Assembly: GCA_017893485.1 (NCBI GenBank)
Contig: CM030366.1
Coordinates: 102,498,953 to 102,562,952, forward strand
DNA length: 64,000 bases
Reading direction: 5' to 3'
Source: Hemerocallis citrina
Lineage: Eukaryota > Streptophyta > Magnoliopsida > Asparagales > Asphodelaceae
Shown here: piece after piece, positions 1 through 10,769 of the stretch
Position numbering within the stretch: the stretch's first letter is position 1
Layout: every line of letters starts with the position of its first letter
Position numbers and translations under genes: made by a program
The notes under the pieces: generated by a model
Seen by the model: only the letters and a program-made list of their open reading frames with translations
Database searches by the model: none
What the model was told of the DNA's origin: nothing

Positions 1-54
1 CCCCTGCAGGTCGGCGGTCTTCGGGACCGAAGGTATCTTCGGCGCTCGGCCGCC

Positions 55-1210
55 CTAAGGCCCTGTCGAGGGTCTCTTCTTTCTCGTCTCCTGCTCCCTA
101 GCCGCCTTGGCCTTCGCCATCAATGCCCTATAGTCCATCTTAGAAGACTCTGCACAAACCGAATGAAAAAACTTAGAAAAATTTTCATGAACTTTGAGCA
201 AAAAGTAAAAATACCAGAAGCGTACTGGGGTTGATCGGACTGAGACCCCCTCGGAACAAAGCCTCCTCGGTAATGTCTTTCCAACTTAGCGTCGGCAGGC
301 CAAGGAGTTTCTTGAGGACTTCCGTCTCCTCGTCACTCAGCACCGGCTCCTTCTTCGCTCGCTTGGGCAGGCCTTCCCTCGACCAAGCTATCGGAATTGC
401 CCAGGGTGCGGGAGCTCGGACAATGAAATACTTCTCCTTCCAATGCTTGATCGAGTCCGGGTTCTCGATCAACTTCACGCCTGTCCGCGGCGAAAGGTAG
501 AACCTCTGCTCGTTCCTATTCGGCTGGCAAGGACGGTAGAGGCTCCGAAGGAGAAACATGCTTGGCTCGGCGCCGATCTCTTGACACTGAAGAACAAACG
601 CCAAGACGTGCCTCCAAGTATTTGGCATCAGCTGGGCAGGGCACAAACCGTACCAATTAAGAACCTCGACGATGAATGGATGAAGCGGAAAACGAAGCCC
701 GGTGGCCAAGGAGTCGAGGGGAAAAATGCACGAGTCAGCCGAAGACGACGTGCAGGCTCGGAATCCCGGTCCAGGGAGAAGGAGCCCGTACTCGGCAGGG
801 ATCTGGAATCCGGTCCGGATCCGACGCAGATCAGCCTCTGTAAGAGACGAAATGATCTGGTTCACTTCGGACAACTCTCTCGGCTCGTTCTCCTCTACCG
901 ACTTGGTAGTGCCCTGGGTCACCTTCTTCAGCATGTCTTCGGAGTAGCTTCGAACACCCCCCACGCTAGACAGAACGATAGGCTGCCGACCGAACTCCCC
1001 TGCCGTCTTCGGCTGCTCAATGATCGTGACCACTCCTTTACCCTTCTGGGACTTCGCCACGACCTCCTGGAGTGGCTCGGTGACCTCACCACTCTTGCTC
1101 GGCCGAACAACAGTCTGCTCGGTCGGCTCTACCACCTCCTTTCCTTTACCCGCTCGGCTAACGACTTGGTCCGAGGCGGGGGTCTCATCCGAAGAAGTAA
1201 TCTTAACCAT
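55..1210 (-). CDS. antisense accessory gene of Gypsy copy A (putative gypsy-type transposon domain)
   Basis: Two exons on the minus strand: 1210-226 and 149-55, with a 76-bp GT-AG intron (225-150) of phase 1. The product would be about 359 residues. I start at 1210 (MVKITSSDE) rather than the longer frame start at 1315, because copies B and C begin at the equivalent Met (MSRVLSGSE, MSRAQSGSL) and the upstream part matches their 5' leader. Residues about 1-110 are charged and low complexity. Residues about 138-275 look like the plant 'putative gypsy type transposon' domain (Pfam Transposase_28 as I recall it), including GLRFPLHPF at 171-179 and a WKEKYF segment near 257-262. Exon 2 begins with a basic stretch (KAKAARE) and stops at a TAG at 55-57; copy C continues much further, so that stop may be premature. 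Exon 1 has no internal stop. Function is not known to me; it is not an integrase or a DDE transposase by any motif I can see. Confidence 0.7.
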
Positions 1211-1403
1211 TTTTTCTAAAGAGAAAGGAGAGAGACTGACCTTGAAGTGACTATTACGGTCGGAAAAGTTCGCCGGAGCAAAGAAACGCCTTGCCGCGAC
1301 AGCTAGCAGCACCACCCAGGAGCTAAAAACTTCGATGGTGAAAAGTAAAAACTTGAAAGAGAAAGTAAAAGTGAATAATGAGGTTTGGGGTGGGGGAGTG
1401 AAG

Positions 1404-1410
1404 ATTTATA
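1404..1410 (-). promoter_or_regulatory. TATA box of the copy A antisense gene
   Basis: Minus strand reads ACTATAAATCTTCAC, about 195 bp upstream of the chosen ATG, followed by a pyrimidine-rich leader. Copies B (19518-19524) and C (36569-36576) have a TATA-like box in the same place between array and ATG. Confidence 0.5.
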
Positions 1411-1550
1411 GTAAAAGAAAAAGTCTCTTGGGCTTGCTAACGTAAGGGCGCGACTCTTGGCCTGCTATTGAAACATTACGAAAGCCTAAAACGACTTTGT
1501 AACCGAGCAGCAACTGTTGGCGAAAAGACAAAACATTTCGATACAAGTAG

Positions 1551-1815
1551 CTCGGTACACACGGGATCAAAATCCGAGCGACATGCGATCCGACCCCAGC
1601 ATCAAAGGGCCCGGTCGGCTAGCCGAGCAAGTGCCCATCTGAGCCCCAAAACGGAGAAAATTCACTTTCTCCACAACATTCATGTAAGATCTCGATCAGA
1701 CGGCCTAGATCTTGCCAGCATCGCTAAACGACAAGATAACGTTTTCTTGGGAACTGGGCCCGTCTCGAGATTCACGCCACCATCCAACGGGTCAGATCGC
1801 GCCGCATCGCCCGGA
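1551..1815 (+). repeat. outlying unit of tandem array A
   Basis: This stretch matches the array units at 2691-3840 (segments CCGAGCAAGTGCCCATC, GATCTCGATCAGACGG, CTTGGGAACTGGGCCCGTC) but is separated from them by an unrelated block at 1816-2690. Confidence 0.7.
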
Positions 1816-2690
1816 TGAAGCACTTCGGACCCGGACACCCTGCATCTGTCCCAGAAAGCGAGAGAAAATTTGGATTCAAAGTTTTAAGGCACCGCCTCGG
1901 CGAGCCCCCCGGGCCCCAGGACTCGGTCGATTCCCCTCTCACCCGTGAGCAACTCGAGGCTTTCGACCTCGGAAGCCAAAACCACGAATCGATCAAGGGT
2001 TGGAGAAAAACCACCATCGCGTGGGGCCCGGTCAGAAAGCGGATCGTCACACCTCCCATCTCTAGCTCCTTCGGGCTGACAACCATCAGAAGTCGTCAGC
2101 CCAGAAGGAAGACAGAGATCGGAGGAGACCCATCCTTCCGAAGCAACTTGTCCCCCGGGTCCGGACTTCGGTCGTCACCTCTTCTGCCCTGATCTCCCTT
2201 GACCCTGACACCCACATCGGGGCCGTCAGAATCAGGAGAAGACCATGGCGGAAGAATGACCACCCATCCTTCCGAAGCACCTTCTCCCCCGGGTCCGGAC
2301 TCCGGTCGTCAACACTTCCGCCCTGATCCCCCCTGACCCTGACATCCGCACTGGGGCCGTCAGAATCAGGTTTAGATCACGGCGGAAGAGTGATTACCCC
2401 TCCGATGCTCTCAGGGTTAAAATTTTTCAAAAAACAGGCATCCGCCCAAGGCAGACACCTCCGATGGCTAAAAACCAACATTGCTGTGACTGAAACTACA
2501 AGGGGAGTGGGGTATTTATAACCTCCCCCCAAGGACCAGCCATTATGACCCTTGGGAAGCCAAGCGACGGGAGCCCAGCGGTCACGCCTAGGGAGCTGAA
2601 GCGCCATGCATTAATTAGAGGACACCACTCTTAATGACCCCGGGAAGGTGGAACGCCGCACAAATCCTGGGGCGCCACTAATGCTCTTGG
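1816..2690. other. block interrupting array A, with LTR-like promoter and internal 133-bp duplication
   Basis: The array similarity stops near 1816 and resumes near 2690. Inside are two copies of a roughly 133-bp unit starting near 2129 and 2262 (shared CCATCCTTCCGAAGCA and CCCCCGGGTCCGGACT). On the minus strand a TATA box (GTTATAAATACCCC, about 2509-2522) is followed by a pyrimidine-rich tract. It could be a solo LTR of another family or home-grown 3'-UTR sequence. I could not find clean TG/CA ends or a target duplication. Confidence 0.4.
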
Positions 2691-3840
2691 GAACTGAACC
2701 GTCTCGAGATTCGTTCCGTCATCCAACGGGCCATATCGCGCCACCATGCTCGGACAGCCGAACCCTTAGACCTCCGGTCGGCTAACCGAGCAAGTGCCCA
2801 TCCGAGCCCCAAAACAGAGAAAATTCACTTTCTCCGCAACATTCACGTAAAATCTCGATCAGACGGCTCAGATCTTGCCAGCGTCGCTAAACGACAAGAT
2901 AGTGTTTTCTTGGGAACTGGGCCCATCTCGAGATTCGTGCCATCATCCAACGGCTCAGATCGTGCCACCACGCTCGGACAGCCGAACCCTTAGACCTCCG
3001 GTCGGCTAACCGAGCAAGTGCCCATCCGAGCCCCAAAACGGAGAAAATTCACTTTCTCCTCAACGTTCGTGTAAGATCTCGATCAGACGGCCCAGATCTT
3101 GCCAGCGTCGCTAAATGACAAGATAGCATTTTCTTGGGAACTGGGCCCGTCTCGAGATTCGTGCCATCATCCAACGGCTCAGATTGCGCCACGTCGCTCG
3201 GACAGCCGAACCCTTACACCTCCGGTCGGCCAACCGAGCAAGTGCCCATCCGAGCTCCAAAACAGAGAAAAAAGCCGCCGAGCGACCACGACCGTTGGAT
3301 CTTCCAGAAATTCGCACTTCTGATGATGGACGGTCCAGATCGTGCCACGTGCACTAGACGACAAGATAGCATTTTCTTGGGAACAGAGCCCGTCTCGAGA
3401 TTCGCGCCACCATCTAACGGCTCAGATTGCGCCACGTCGCTCGGGCAGCCGAACCCTTACACCTCCGGTCGGCCAACCGAGCAAGTGCCCATCCGAGCTC
3501 CAAAACAGAGAAAAAAGCCGCCGAGCGACCAGGACCGTTGGATCTTCCAGAAATTCGCGCTTCTGATGATGGACGGTCCAGATCGTGCCACGTGCGCTAG
3601 ACGACAAGATAGCATTTTTCTTGGGAACGGAGCCCGTCTCCAGATTCGCACCACCATCCAACGGCTCAGATTGCGCCATGTCGCTCGGACAGCCAAATCC
3701 TTATACCCCGGTCGGCTAACCGAGCAAGTGCCCATCCGAGCTCCAAAAGTGAGAAAATGGCTGCTGAGCGACTACAACCGCCAGATCTTTCAGATATTCC
3801 GCTCGCGCGAGATCAAGGGCCCAAATCAAGCCACACCATA
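2691..3840 (+). repeat. tandem array A, about 5 units of 218-244 bp
   Basis: The marker CTTGGGAAC recurs at about 2691, 2909, 3134, 3378 and 3621. Units of about 218-225 bp carry a segment with TTCACTTTCTCC. Units of about 243 bp carry instead AAGCCGCCGAGCGACC and GGACGGTCCAGATCGTG. All share CATCCAACGGCTCAGAT and GCCACGTCGCTCGG, which also occur in array B, so the two arrays have a common origin. Tandem repeats in the 3' untranslated region are known in Tat/Ogre-type elements. Confidence 0.85.
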
Positions 3841-4220
3841 AATAGGTATTAAAAATTAGTTTTTATTTATTTAAAAATTGCGAAAAAATTGCTAAAAATT
3901 TGGGAAAATTAACTAAAAATTTTAGAAAATAATTATAAATTCAGGAGAATATTTTTGAGCCCCTGAACGAACAATTATTGCCTAGAATGTACTCTTAAGG
4001 CCCCCGAACGATTGGTTAACACATCGCAAAATTAAATAAATAATCCGAAAAAATAGATAAAAACCGTCGAATATTCAACAAGGCTTCAGAACAGCTTACG
4101 GTTTCAAAAATCACCTCACTACCCCCTTCGAGATTCAAAACCCTCCATTCGGACTCCGATACAACTCCACTAGCCACTGAAACAGTTAAACTACTCCTCA
4201 AAGGCTGATCACACCCAGTC
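3841..4220 (+). other. AT-rich spacer between array A and polypurine tract
   Basis: No coding sequence. It contains reiterated AAAAATTnnGAAAA-type runs and ends in GC-richer sequence. The equivalent segment of copy B (about 20560-20960) is similar, for example AATAATTATAAATTCA in both, so this is part of the element and not host DNA. Confidence 0.6.
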
Positions 4221-4238
4221 TTTAGGAGTGGGGGCTCG
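4221..4238 (+). promoter_or_regulatory. polypurine tract of Gypsy copy A
   Basis: TTTAGGAGTGGGGGCTCG lies directly before the LTR start TGATATGG. Copy B has TTTAGGAGTGGGGAGCTCG and copy C the reverse-strand equivalent. This is the expected plus-strand primer position. Confidence 0.7.
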
Positions 4239-4839
4239 TGATATGGCTAAAAATGGGGTTAAATCGGAACCGTCCAGATTGGGAACGAATCTTGAAGTTC
4301 AGGGGTAAAACGGTAATTTCGCATATAGATGGACCCTAAGCGGGCATTGGATCTCCCCTTCACAGATCCAATAACCCGCGAAACGGATCCACTCCAGCTG
4401 GGTACGGGTCTCGACCCAAGACAAACCCGGCCAGCAAGAGGAGATCAGGGTCACTGATTTGACTAAATTAACGGGCCTGATTTGCAGTTATCCTCTCACC
4501 GGGAATCAGGGATCAGTTTCCTAAACTAATTATGAGGATTTTACTCCTAACAGTTTCACAGGAAATCAGGTCCCTAATCAGACTCCCATGGCAACTATAA
4601 ATACCTCCCACCTACCACTGTGACCAGGTAATCACTCTTTTTCCAACTTAAGCTCTTTCTTAATCATCACTGCTTACTGACAAGAGCGTCGGAGGGTGCG
4701 TCGCCGGAATCAACCCCGGTGTATCGCACTTCCTTGCAGGTGAGCGGCAGGGATCAGCAGGTTTGGATCCGCTATTCAGGTTTTTCCACGAACTCACAAA
4801 TATCATCTGTTTATCCCCACACCAGAATCAGTGGTAACA
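4239..4839 (+). repeat. 3' LTR of Gypsy copy A
   Basis: 601 bp, starting TGATATGGCTAAAAATGG and ending CAGTGGTAACA. Related LTRs are at 11724-12300 (minus), 20987-21594 (plus) and 33852-34361 (minus). A TATA box ACTATAAATACC is at 4596-4603 in the expected U3/R position. The end is placed by comparison with copy D, where the primer site follows directly. Confidence 0.75.
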
Positions 4840-7466
4840 GGAAGTATGCAGTCAGGTACAGGGAATAGGCATAACCTAGTGGTTATTTTCCGAGTACATC
4901 ATCCTATAGGGAAGCATGCAGTCAGGTACAGGTAAAAGGATCGTGAATCATGTATTCATGAACACGTAATAGGAAGGCAGGACACAGGTCCTCTTCTCAG
5001 TACACATTTCTATAATTTCCACTACTATATCTTTTCCTTAACTCCGGCTTGCTCATTTATTATTATAATCAGGCATGCATTTATGTGTCACAAAACAAAG
5101 AAAGAATAACAGGGTATAAACATGTATCAGGTTCAGGGTGCAAGATAAATAAGAACAGATACAAGATATCACATAACAAGGTAAAACAGCTAGTTTTCTA
5201 ATTCAGGACAGCAAGACAGTGTTGTACTAAAACAGTGATTCCCGCCACTACAAACATCCAAGGATCCGTCAGAGAATCTGGAAAATATACTTCCAACCGA
5301 ATCCAGCAAGTATATATAAGTAATATAGTGTTTCACAAAATCATAGCTGAAAACTGAATCTAAACCAGAAAATACGTTCAGCTAGAAATCAGTAAATTAT
5401 ATTCAAGTACAGAAAACAGCAAGAAATCATCATAATAAATTCCAGGAAAAATCTGGGATATTCCCCTATATGTCTAGCATCAAAATATAAAGTTTCATAA
5501 TTTTCCAGAAAGATTAGTTTAGTCAACGAAAATTAGAAAACATCAAGAAACGGTAGTTTGGCAATCTGGAGTTCCTAACACTGATGTACGAAAACAGTAA
5601 TATCTCACAAACCGTAAAACAAAATCCAGATCCGTTAAAGGGAGATTAAAATAGACAAAATAATCTAACTTTCATATTTCATAAATATTTTCCATGCAGT
5701 AGAAGGAAATAGGGTGAAAATACGATTCTATACAGAACATCGAGCAAAATACACCAAGTATAGCTTTTATAAACAAGCATGGAACGACATATGAAACTCA
5801 TCAATAAAATCCACCAAAATTCTGGGTAATCCCTAGATAGATATACAAATACTGGCCAAAGTTTCAGATCAAAATAATACAGTTAACACAAGAATCAAAA
5901 TAGTTTATTCGTCGAAATCAACTGGAAGCAAAATCTGGAAATTGAATACACATCTATAGTAAAACAGTCATATCTCACGCATACGAAAACCAAATCAATC
6001 AAGGTCAGAGGGGTTGGAAAGAAGACGAGTTTCTCTACAATTCATGTTTTATACTGAAATTAAGATTCTGACCTTAATATGGTCTAAATTACTGATCAAG
6101 ACAGATTATCGACAAAATACAGAATTTTCTAAAAAACCAAAATCAACATAATTCAAACGAAACTTGATCCAAACACAACTAAACATGAAATCGAGTCTAC
6201 CATGTGTCCAAACAACATGAAATATGGTAATTAACATATCCAAGGCAAGTCTATCACATGGATCTCAACAAATACCCATATTCTCACAAAAATGCCACAT
6301 ACATGATCAAATCAAGAACGGGCAAAACCTATATTGTTTCATGTAAATTTTGTGTCGTGAGTAAACTATGGTCAAATAACACTATAGAGACAAAACCCAT
6401 CAAGAATAACACACACACACGAGTTGTCTCTAGAACCTAACTACATTATAGGTAGTATTTTTGACTTGTATCATACAAAAAAATTTGAGTACAAGTTACT
6501 TGCCTGGGAGACGATGACTAGAACGAATGAAAAAGCAAGAATAATGGGAACAGATTTCCAGGCACAAACATAACGAACGGATACGAGAACACGAACAAGA
6601 TCACAAACACACGATCACAATCGAAATCATGAACCCAAAGCACAGATTTCGATGATCAAGAAGATGATCAAGATGATGAGGATCAAGAGATCTAACAGCT
6701 AGATCAAGATAATATCAGATCGGACGGCTCTGATCGAAGATCAAGATCAAGATGTGTACAAGTATCTTTATGATGATGATGATGATCGGATCAGACCGAC
6801 GATCGGACGGTCCACAATCAAAGAAATCAAGAACTCCAAGATGATGATGATCATAATGATCAAGACGATCGAATGGCCACCAGTCAAAGATGATCAAACC
6901 CACATCAACAGCACACCCAATAAGAGAACAACCTGGGGAACTGAGCATTGTGGCGGCTGCGGCGAGCGACTGTCGACGGAGGTGGAGCTCAGGGCTGCAA
7001 GGGGGCGTGAAACGGCGGCGGTGCAGGGCAAACGGGGAGGCGCACAAGCAAGGGCAGAGTGCGCTCGTTGCGCGATGGAGGGACAACACCCAGCAAAGTC
7101 GGCGGCGTTATGCCATTGCTGGCTGGAGCAGGGAGGTTGGCTGTCGAAGTCTGGCGCTACACTGCTGCCATGGTGGTCGCGACAGCCCGCTGTTGCGTCG
7201 GAGAGAGCAGCGGAAGAGGATGACGGAAGAGAGCGACAGAGACGGGGGCTGTTGCATGGGTGCAGGGTTGCTGGAGTCGTTGCAGGCGGATGGGGGAGAG
7301 GATGAGAGGGTGGTTGCGGGGCTGTCACCGTGAGGGAGGGCGGAGGCAGGGAGCGATCAGGAGAGAGATGGGAAGGACGATGGGTTGAGGTGCCAGAAGT
7401 TGAAAAGGCGGCGCATGAGTTCTGAAGAAGATGAACAGAAATATAGGGTTTAATATATAGGGGTAG
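4840..7466. other. AT-rich unassigned region with a GC-rich block at 6930-7430
   Basis: I see no gene. 4840-6240 is AT-rich and contains loosely reiterated phrases such as CAGTAATATCTCACAAACCG (5594) and CAGTCATATCTCACGCATACG (5965), typical of long plant LTRs. 6930-7430 is GC-rich; its minus-strand frame (6894-7541) is Ser/Pro-rich low complexity and starts inside MULE 1, so I do not call it a gene. On the minus strand, CTATATATTAAACCC near 7450 could be a promoter leading into that block. Together with 8328-8842 it may be one long LTR split by MULE 1, but I could not find its other end. Confidence 0.35.
6651..6875. repeat. degenerate GATCAAGAT/GATGAT simple repeat
   Basis: Short runs of GATGATCAAGA, GATCAAGATCAAGAT and (GAT)n recur across about 225 bp. 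No longer unit is apparent. Confidence 0.5.
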
Positions 7467-7475
7467 GATTAGGTG

Positions 7476-8318
7476 GAAAATTTTGCCGCACTGCCCCACT
7501 TTTTGAAAATATTTAGCGATATGCCCTACTTCCCAAAACAATTAGCGATATGCTCTTGTTTAGGACACGTCAGCAAGAAACGTTATTGGGAAAAACGACA
7601 TAGGTTATTTCCATGCCGTTCTTCCCAATAATGGCATCTGTTTGAAATTGCATGCCGTTATTTGGAATAACGGCATCAGTATATTTGTCTTACAAGTGTG
7701 AATCTTCTAAGTTTAAAAAGTTTGAAGTGTGAAATTTTTTTTCTAAACAATGCCGTTATCCTGAATAACGGCATTCGAATGCCTGATGCCGTTATTGGTG
7801 ATAACGGCATCAGTTATATATCAATATGCACTCTTGTCGTTGTTTGGAAACAGAAAGAATTGATAAAAAGTTTAAAAAAAAATTAGAACTGATGTTATAA
7901 TTTTTTTTTTTTTTAACTTATTCATTAGAGAGGATGAATAATAAGTTACTTTTTCATTAAAAAAATTTATAACTGATGCCACTATTCCAAATAACGGCAT
8001 CAGTATTGAGAATGCCGTTATTTGAAATAACGGCATCTGTTATAAGGTTTTTCATACTTGCAATTTTTTCTCTAAGTGCAGACTGCAAGCTCTCGAAAAA
8101 CAAAACAACCTATGCCGTTATTCCAAATAACAGCATGCAATTTTTTTTCCTAACAGATGCCGTTATTGGGAAGAACGGCATGGAAATAACCTATGCCGTT
8201 TTTCCCAATAACGTTTCTTGCTGACGTGTCCTAAACAAGGGCATATCGCTAATTGTTTTGGGAAGTGGGGCAGAGCGCTAAATATTTTCAAAAAGTGGGG
8301 TAGTACGGCAAAATCTTC
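7476..8318. mobile_element. non-autonomous Mutator-like element (MULE 1), 843 bp
   Basis: Long terminal inverted repeats of about 160 bp: the left end GAAAATTTTGCCGCACTG is mirrored by the right end, and the match runs through GACACGTCAGCAAGAAACG. It is flanked by 9-bp duplications GATTAGGTG (7467-7475) and GGTTAGGTG (8319-8327), one mismatch apart; 9 bp is the Mutator signature. There is no transposase. The interior is built from reiterated inverted motifs ATGCCGTTATT / AATAACGGCAT, which also occur in the termini. A related end is at 19002-19162. Confidence 0.8.
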
Positions 8319-8327
8319 GGTTAGGTG

Positions 8328-8842
8328 ACGGGTGTAGGGTTGGGTAGTTTAAGAATGGGTATGGGTATAAGTTAAACAGGGGATGGGGTTAAACGGGTCA
8401 GGGTAGGAATTTAAACGGGTTTGGGCTGAAGGGATTTTTAAATTGGTTTTAAAAGAATGGGTTTTGGGTTTAATAAACAATGTGTAAAATCCTTTAGGGT
8501 TAAATGAATGGGTATGGATATTAAATGGGTTTAAAATAGGATATAGGGTTTAAAATCTATTTGAAAATAATTATAAAAAAATCTTAGATAATTTAGTGCA
8601 CTTTCACGCTAATAATAATAATAATAAAATAATAATAGCAACAACAGTAACAATAATAATAATAGGAATCAAGATCATAGTAAATAGTTACAAATGAAGT
8701 TATTGATTGAAAATAGATTTTTAATAGAAGATAAAAAAAAATACATTTTAAGAAAAAGAATTTCAGAACGGAAAAATAATTTACAAAAATCAAAAATTCC
8801 AAAATATACGGAAAATACGTTTTTGGGAAAACAGGGGTTAGA
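8328..8842 (-). repeat. U3-like fragment of a long LTR related to 13132-16190
   Basis: Read on the minus strand it begins TCTAACCCCTGTTTTCCC with ACGTATTTTCCGTATATTTTGG, comparable with the LTR start at 13132 (TGTAACCCCCATTCCCG, ACGTATTTTTTGAATATTTT). The rest is AT-rich with AAACCC-type phrases. It directly abuts the broken Gypsy RT/RNase H frame at 8843, so it probably inserted there. The first bases are not TG, so the exact end is uncertain. Confidence 0.4.
8611..8665. repeat. (TAA)n-type microsatellite
   Basis: Runs of AATAAT interrupted by AGCAACAACAGTAAC. Confidence 0.7.
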
Positions 8843-10767
8843 TGTGTTCTATCCTCTTCTCTTACAAGGACTGCGCTGAGGGTTTGCTCCGAAGCGGCGA
8901 GATATAAGTAGAGGACCTCCCCAGGCGTCGGCTTGCTTAAGAGCGGGGGGTTAGCTAGGTATGCCTTGAGCTGGTCGAAGGACTTCTGCTGCTGTTCCCC
9001 CCATTTGAAACCCTTAGCCCCCCTTAGGGCCTTGAAGAAGGGGAGGCACTTTTCCCCGAACTTGGAGAGGAACCGCCCAATTGCTGCGAGGCATCTCGTG
9101 AGCCTCTGTACCTCTTTAACATTTGAGGGGGGAGCCATTTTGAGAATGTCCTGGATCTTCTCAGGGTTGGCCTCTATGCCCTTCTGGCTGACCATAAACC
9201 CCAAGAACTTGCTGGACGAGACTCCAAACGCACACTTGTTCGGATTCAGTCTCATATTTTGCCTCCTGAGCACCTCAAAGGCTTCTTGAAGGTCAAGGAC
9301 ATGTTCCTGCCCTCGGGTGCTCTTGACCAACATGACATCTACGTAGACTTCCATGTTTCAGCCAATATGGTCTCGGAAGACCCTGTTCACGAGGTGCTGA
9401 TAAGTAGCTCCCGCATTCTTAAAGCCGAATGACATTACCCTGTAGCAGTACAGGCCCTGGTCCGTCACGAAGGAGGTCTTTGGGATGTCGAGAGGGAACA
9501 TCCGAATCTGGTTGTACCCTGAGAAAGCATCCATGAAACTGAGAAGCTCGTGCCTGGATGTCGCATCGATCACGGCGTCGATGCTTGGGAGGGGAAAAGG
9601 GTCCTTCGGGCATGCCTTATTGAGGTCAGTGAAGTCGATGCATATCCTCCAGCTCCCGTTGGCTTTCTTGACCATCACCACATTGAACAGCCACTCGGGA
9701 TAATTCACCTCCTGGATCAACCGAGCATTGAGGAGCTTTTCGACTTCTTCCTTGATTTCTTGTTGATGCTCGAGAGCGAACTTGCGGCACTTCTACTGAA
9801 CAGGCTTCACACACGGGGCGATGCTGAGATGGTGCATTAGGAGCTCCTCGGAGATCCCAGGCATGTCGGTCGCGGTCCAGGCGAAGAGATTGCGGTTCTC
9901 TCTTATGCACTGGGAGATGTCTTCTATGATGAAAGGGGAGAGTGCCTTGCTGACCCGGAACGTCTTGGTGGCGTCCCCCTCTGAGAGCGCCACTTCTTCT
10001 AATTCGTCCACCAGTTCGGAGATGGTTTGGCTACTCTCCGGTAGGAGCTCGAGGGCTTCCAGGGAGAGGACCGGGCCTCCCATTGAAGTCATATAGCACT
10101 TATGAGCCACCTCTTGACTCCCTTTTACTTCTCTTATCCCTGCGGGGGTGGGGAACTTCATCTTCATGTGGTAAGCAGAAGGGATGACTTGGAGCGCGGC
10201 AAGGCCTGGTCAACCCAGGATCACGTTGTAGGCGGCCTTCACGACCACCACCATGAAGTCCATCGGCTCCGTGCGAGTGACTGGGGCTTTGCCAGCGGTG
10301 ACGTCGACAGTTATAACTCCCTCGATCGTTATCAGAACCACAGTGAATTCGTAAAGGGTGTAGCCAACCGGCTTGAGCCCGTCTCTTGAAAACTGGAGGC
10401 CTTTGAATGCCTCCAAGAAGAGGATATTGACCGAACTTCCATTGTCCACCAGCACCCGACGAATGTCGAAGTTGGCCATTTTGAGGTTGATGACGAGGGC
10501 GTCGCAGTGGGGCGTGCGGATGCCTTCCAAGTCCCCATCGGAGAACGTCACAGGGACTCCCAGGCCCTTAGGGGGAGGATGGCTCTGCACGGAGTTGACT
10601 TCCCTAACGAAGGCTTTTCGGGAGGAGTTAGAATCTCCCCCCATTGGGCCTCCGTGTATCAGGTGCAAGATGCTCTCTACTTCGGGGTCCGGAGTCTCCG
10701 TGCGCTGCTCTATTCGCCTATTAGCCCCCCTGGGCGGTGGAGGCGGATCAACTCTGTCCCTTCTCAT
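8843..10767 (-). pseudogene. Gypsy protease-reverse transcriptase, three in-frame stops
   Basis: One reading frame on the minus strand from 10767 to 8843, interrupted only by stop codons at 10210-10212 (TGA), 9793-9795 (TAG) and 9358-9360 (TGA). No frameshift is needed. Protease: VLVDNGSSVNILF, with the catalytic Asp-x-Gly. RT: WRICIDFTDLNKACPKDPF, FMDAFSGYNQI and VMSFGFKNAGATYQ. The active-site motif normally YVDDM reads YVDVM near 9338-9352, so the second catalytic Asp is lost. The connection LTRCLAAIGRFLSKF and LSAVLVREE lead into RNase H, where the frame is cut by other sequence. RNase H and integrase are absent. The element cannot supply its own RT. Confidence 0.9.
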
Positions 10768-10769
10768 AA

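Larger units (their letters stand above)
1..4839 (+). mobile_element. Gypsy (Tat-type) copy A, 3' half
   Basis: The left end of the element lies outside the window. What is visible, in element order, is an antisense gene (55-1210), a tandem array (about 1551-3840), an AT-rich spacer, a polypurine tract (4221-4238) and the 3' LTR (4239-4839). The same order is seen in copy B (19163-21594) and, on the other strand, in copy C (33852-45495). The LTR resembles that of copy D, whose pol is of Tat type, which is the basis for the family assignment. No target duplication can be checked because the 5' end is missing. Confidence 0.75.

Noticed and set aside
6894..7541. Minus-strand 215-codon frame
   Set aside because: Ser/Pro/Ala low complexity in a GC-rich block; the start codon lies inside the MULE 1 terminus, so it is not an ancestral gene.
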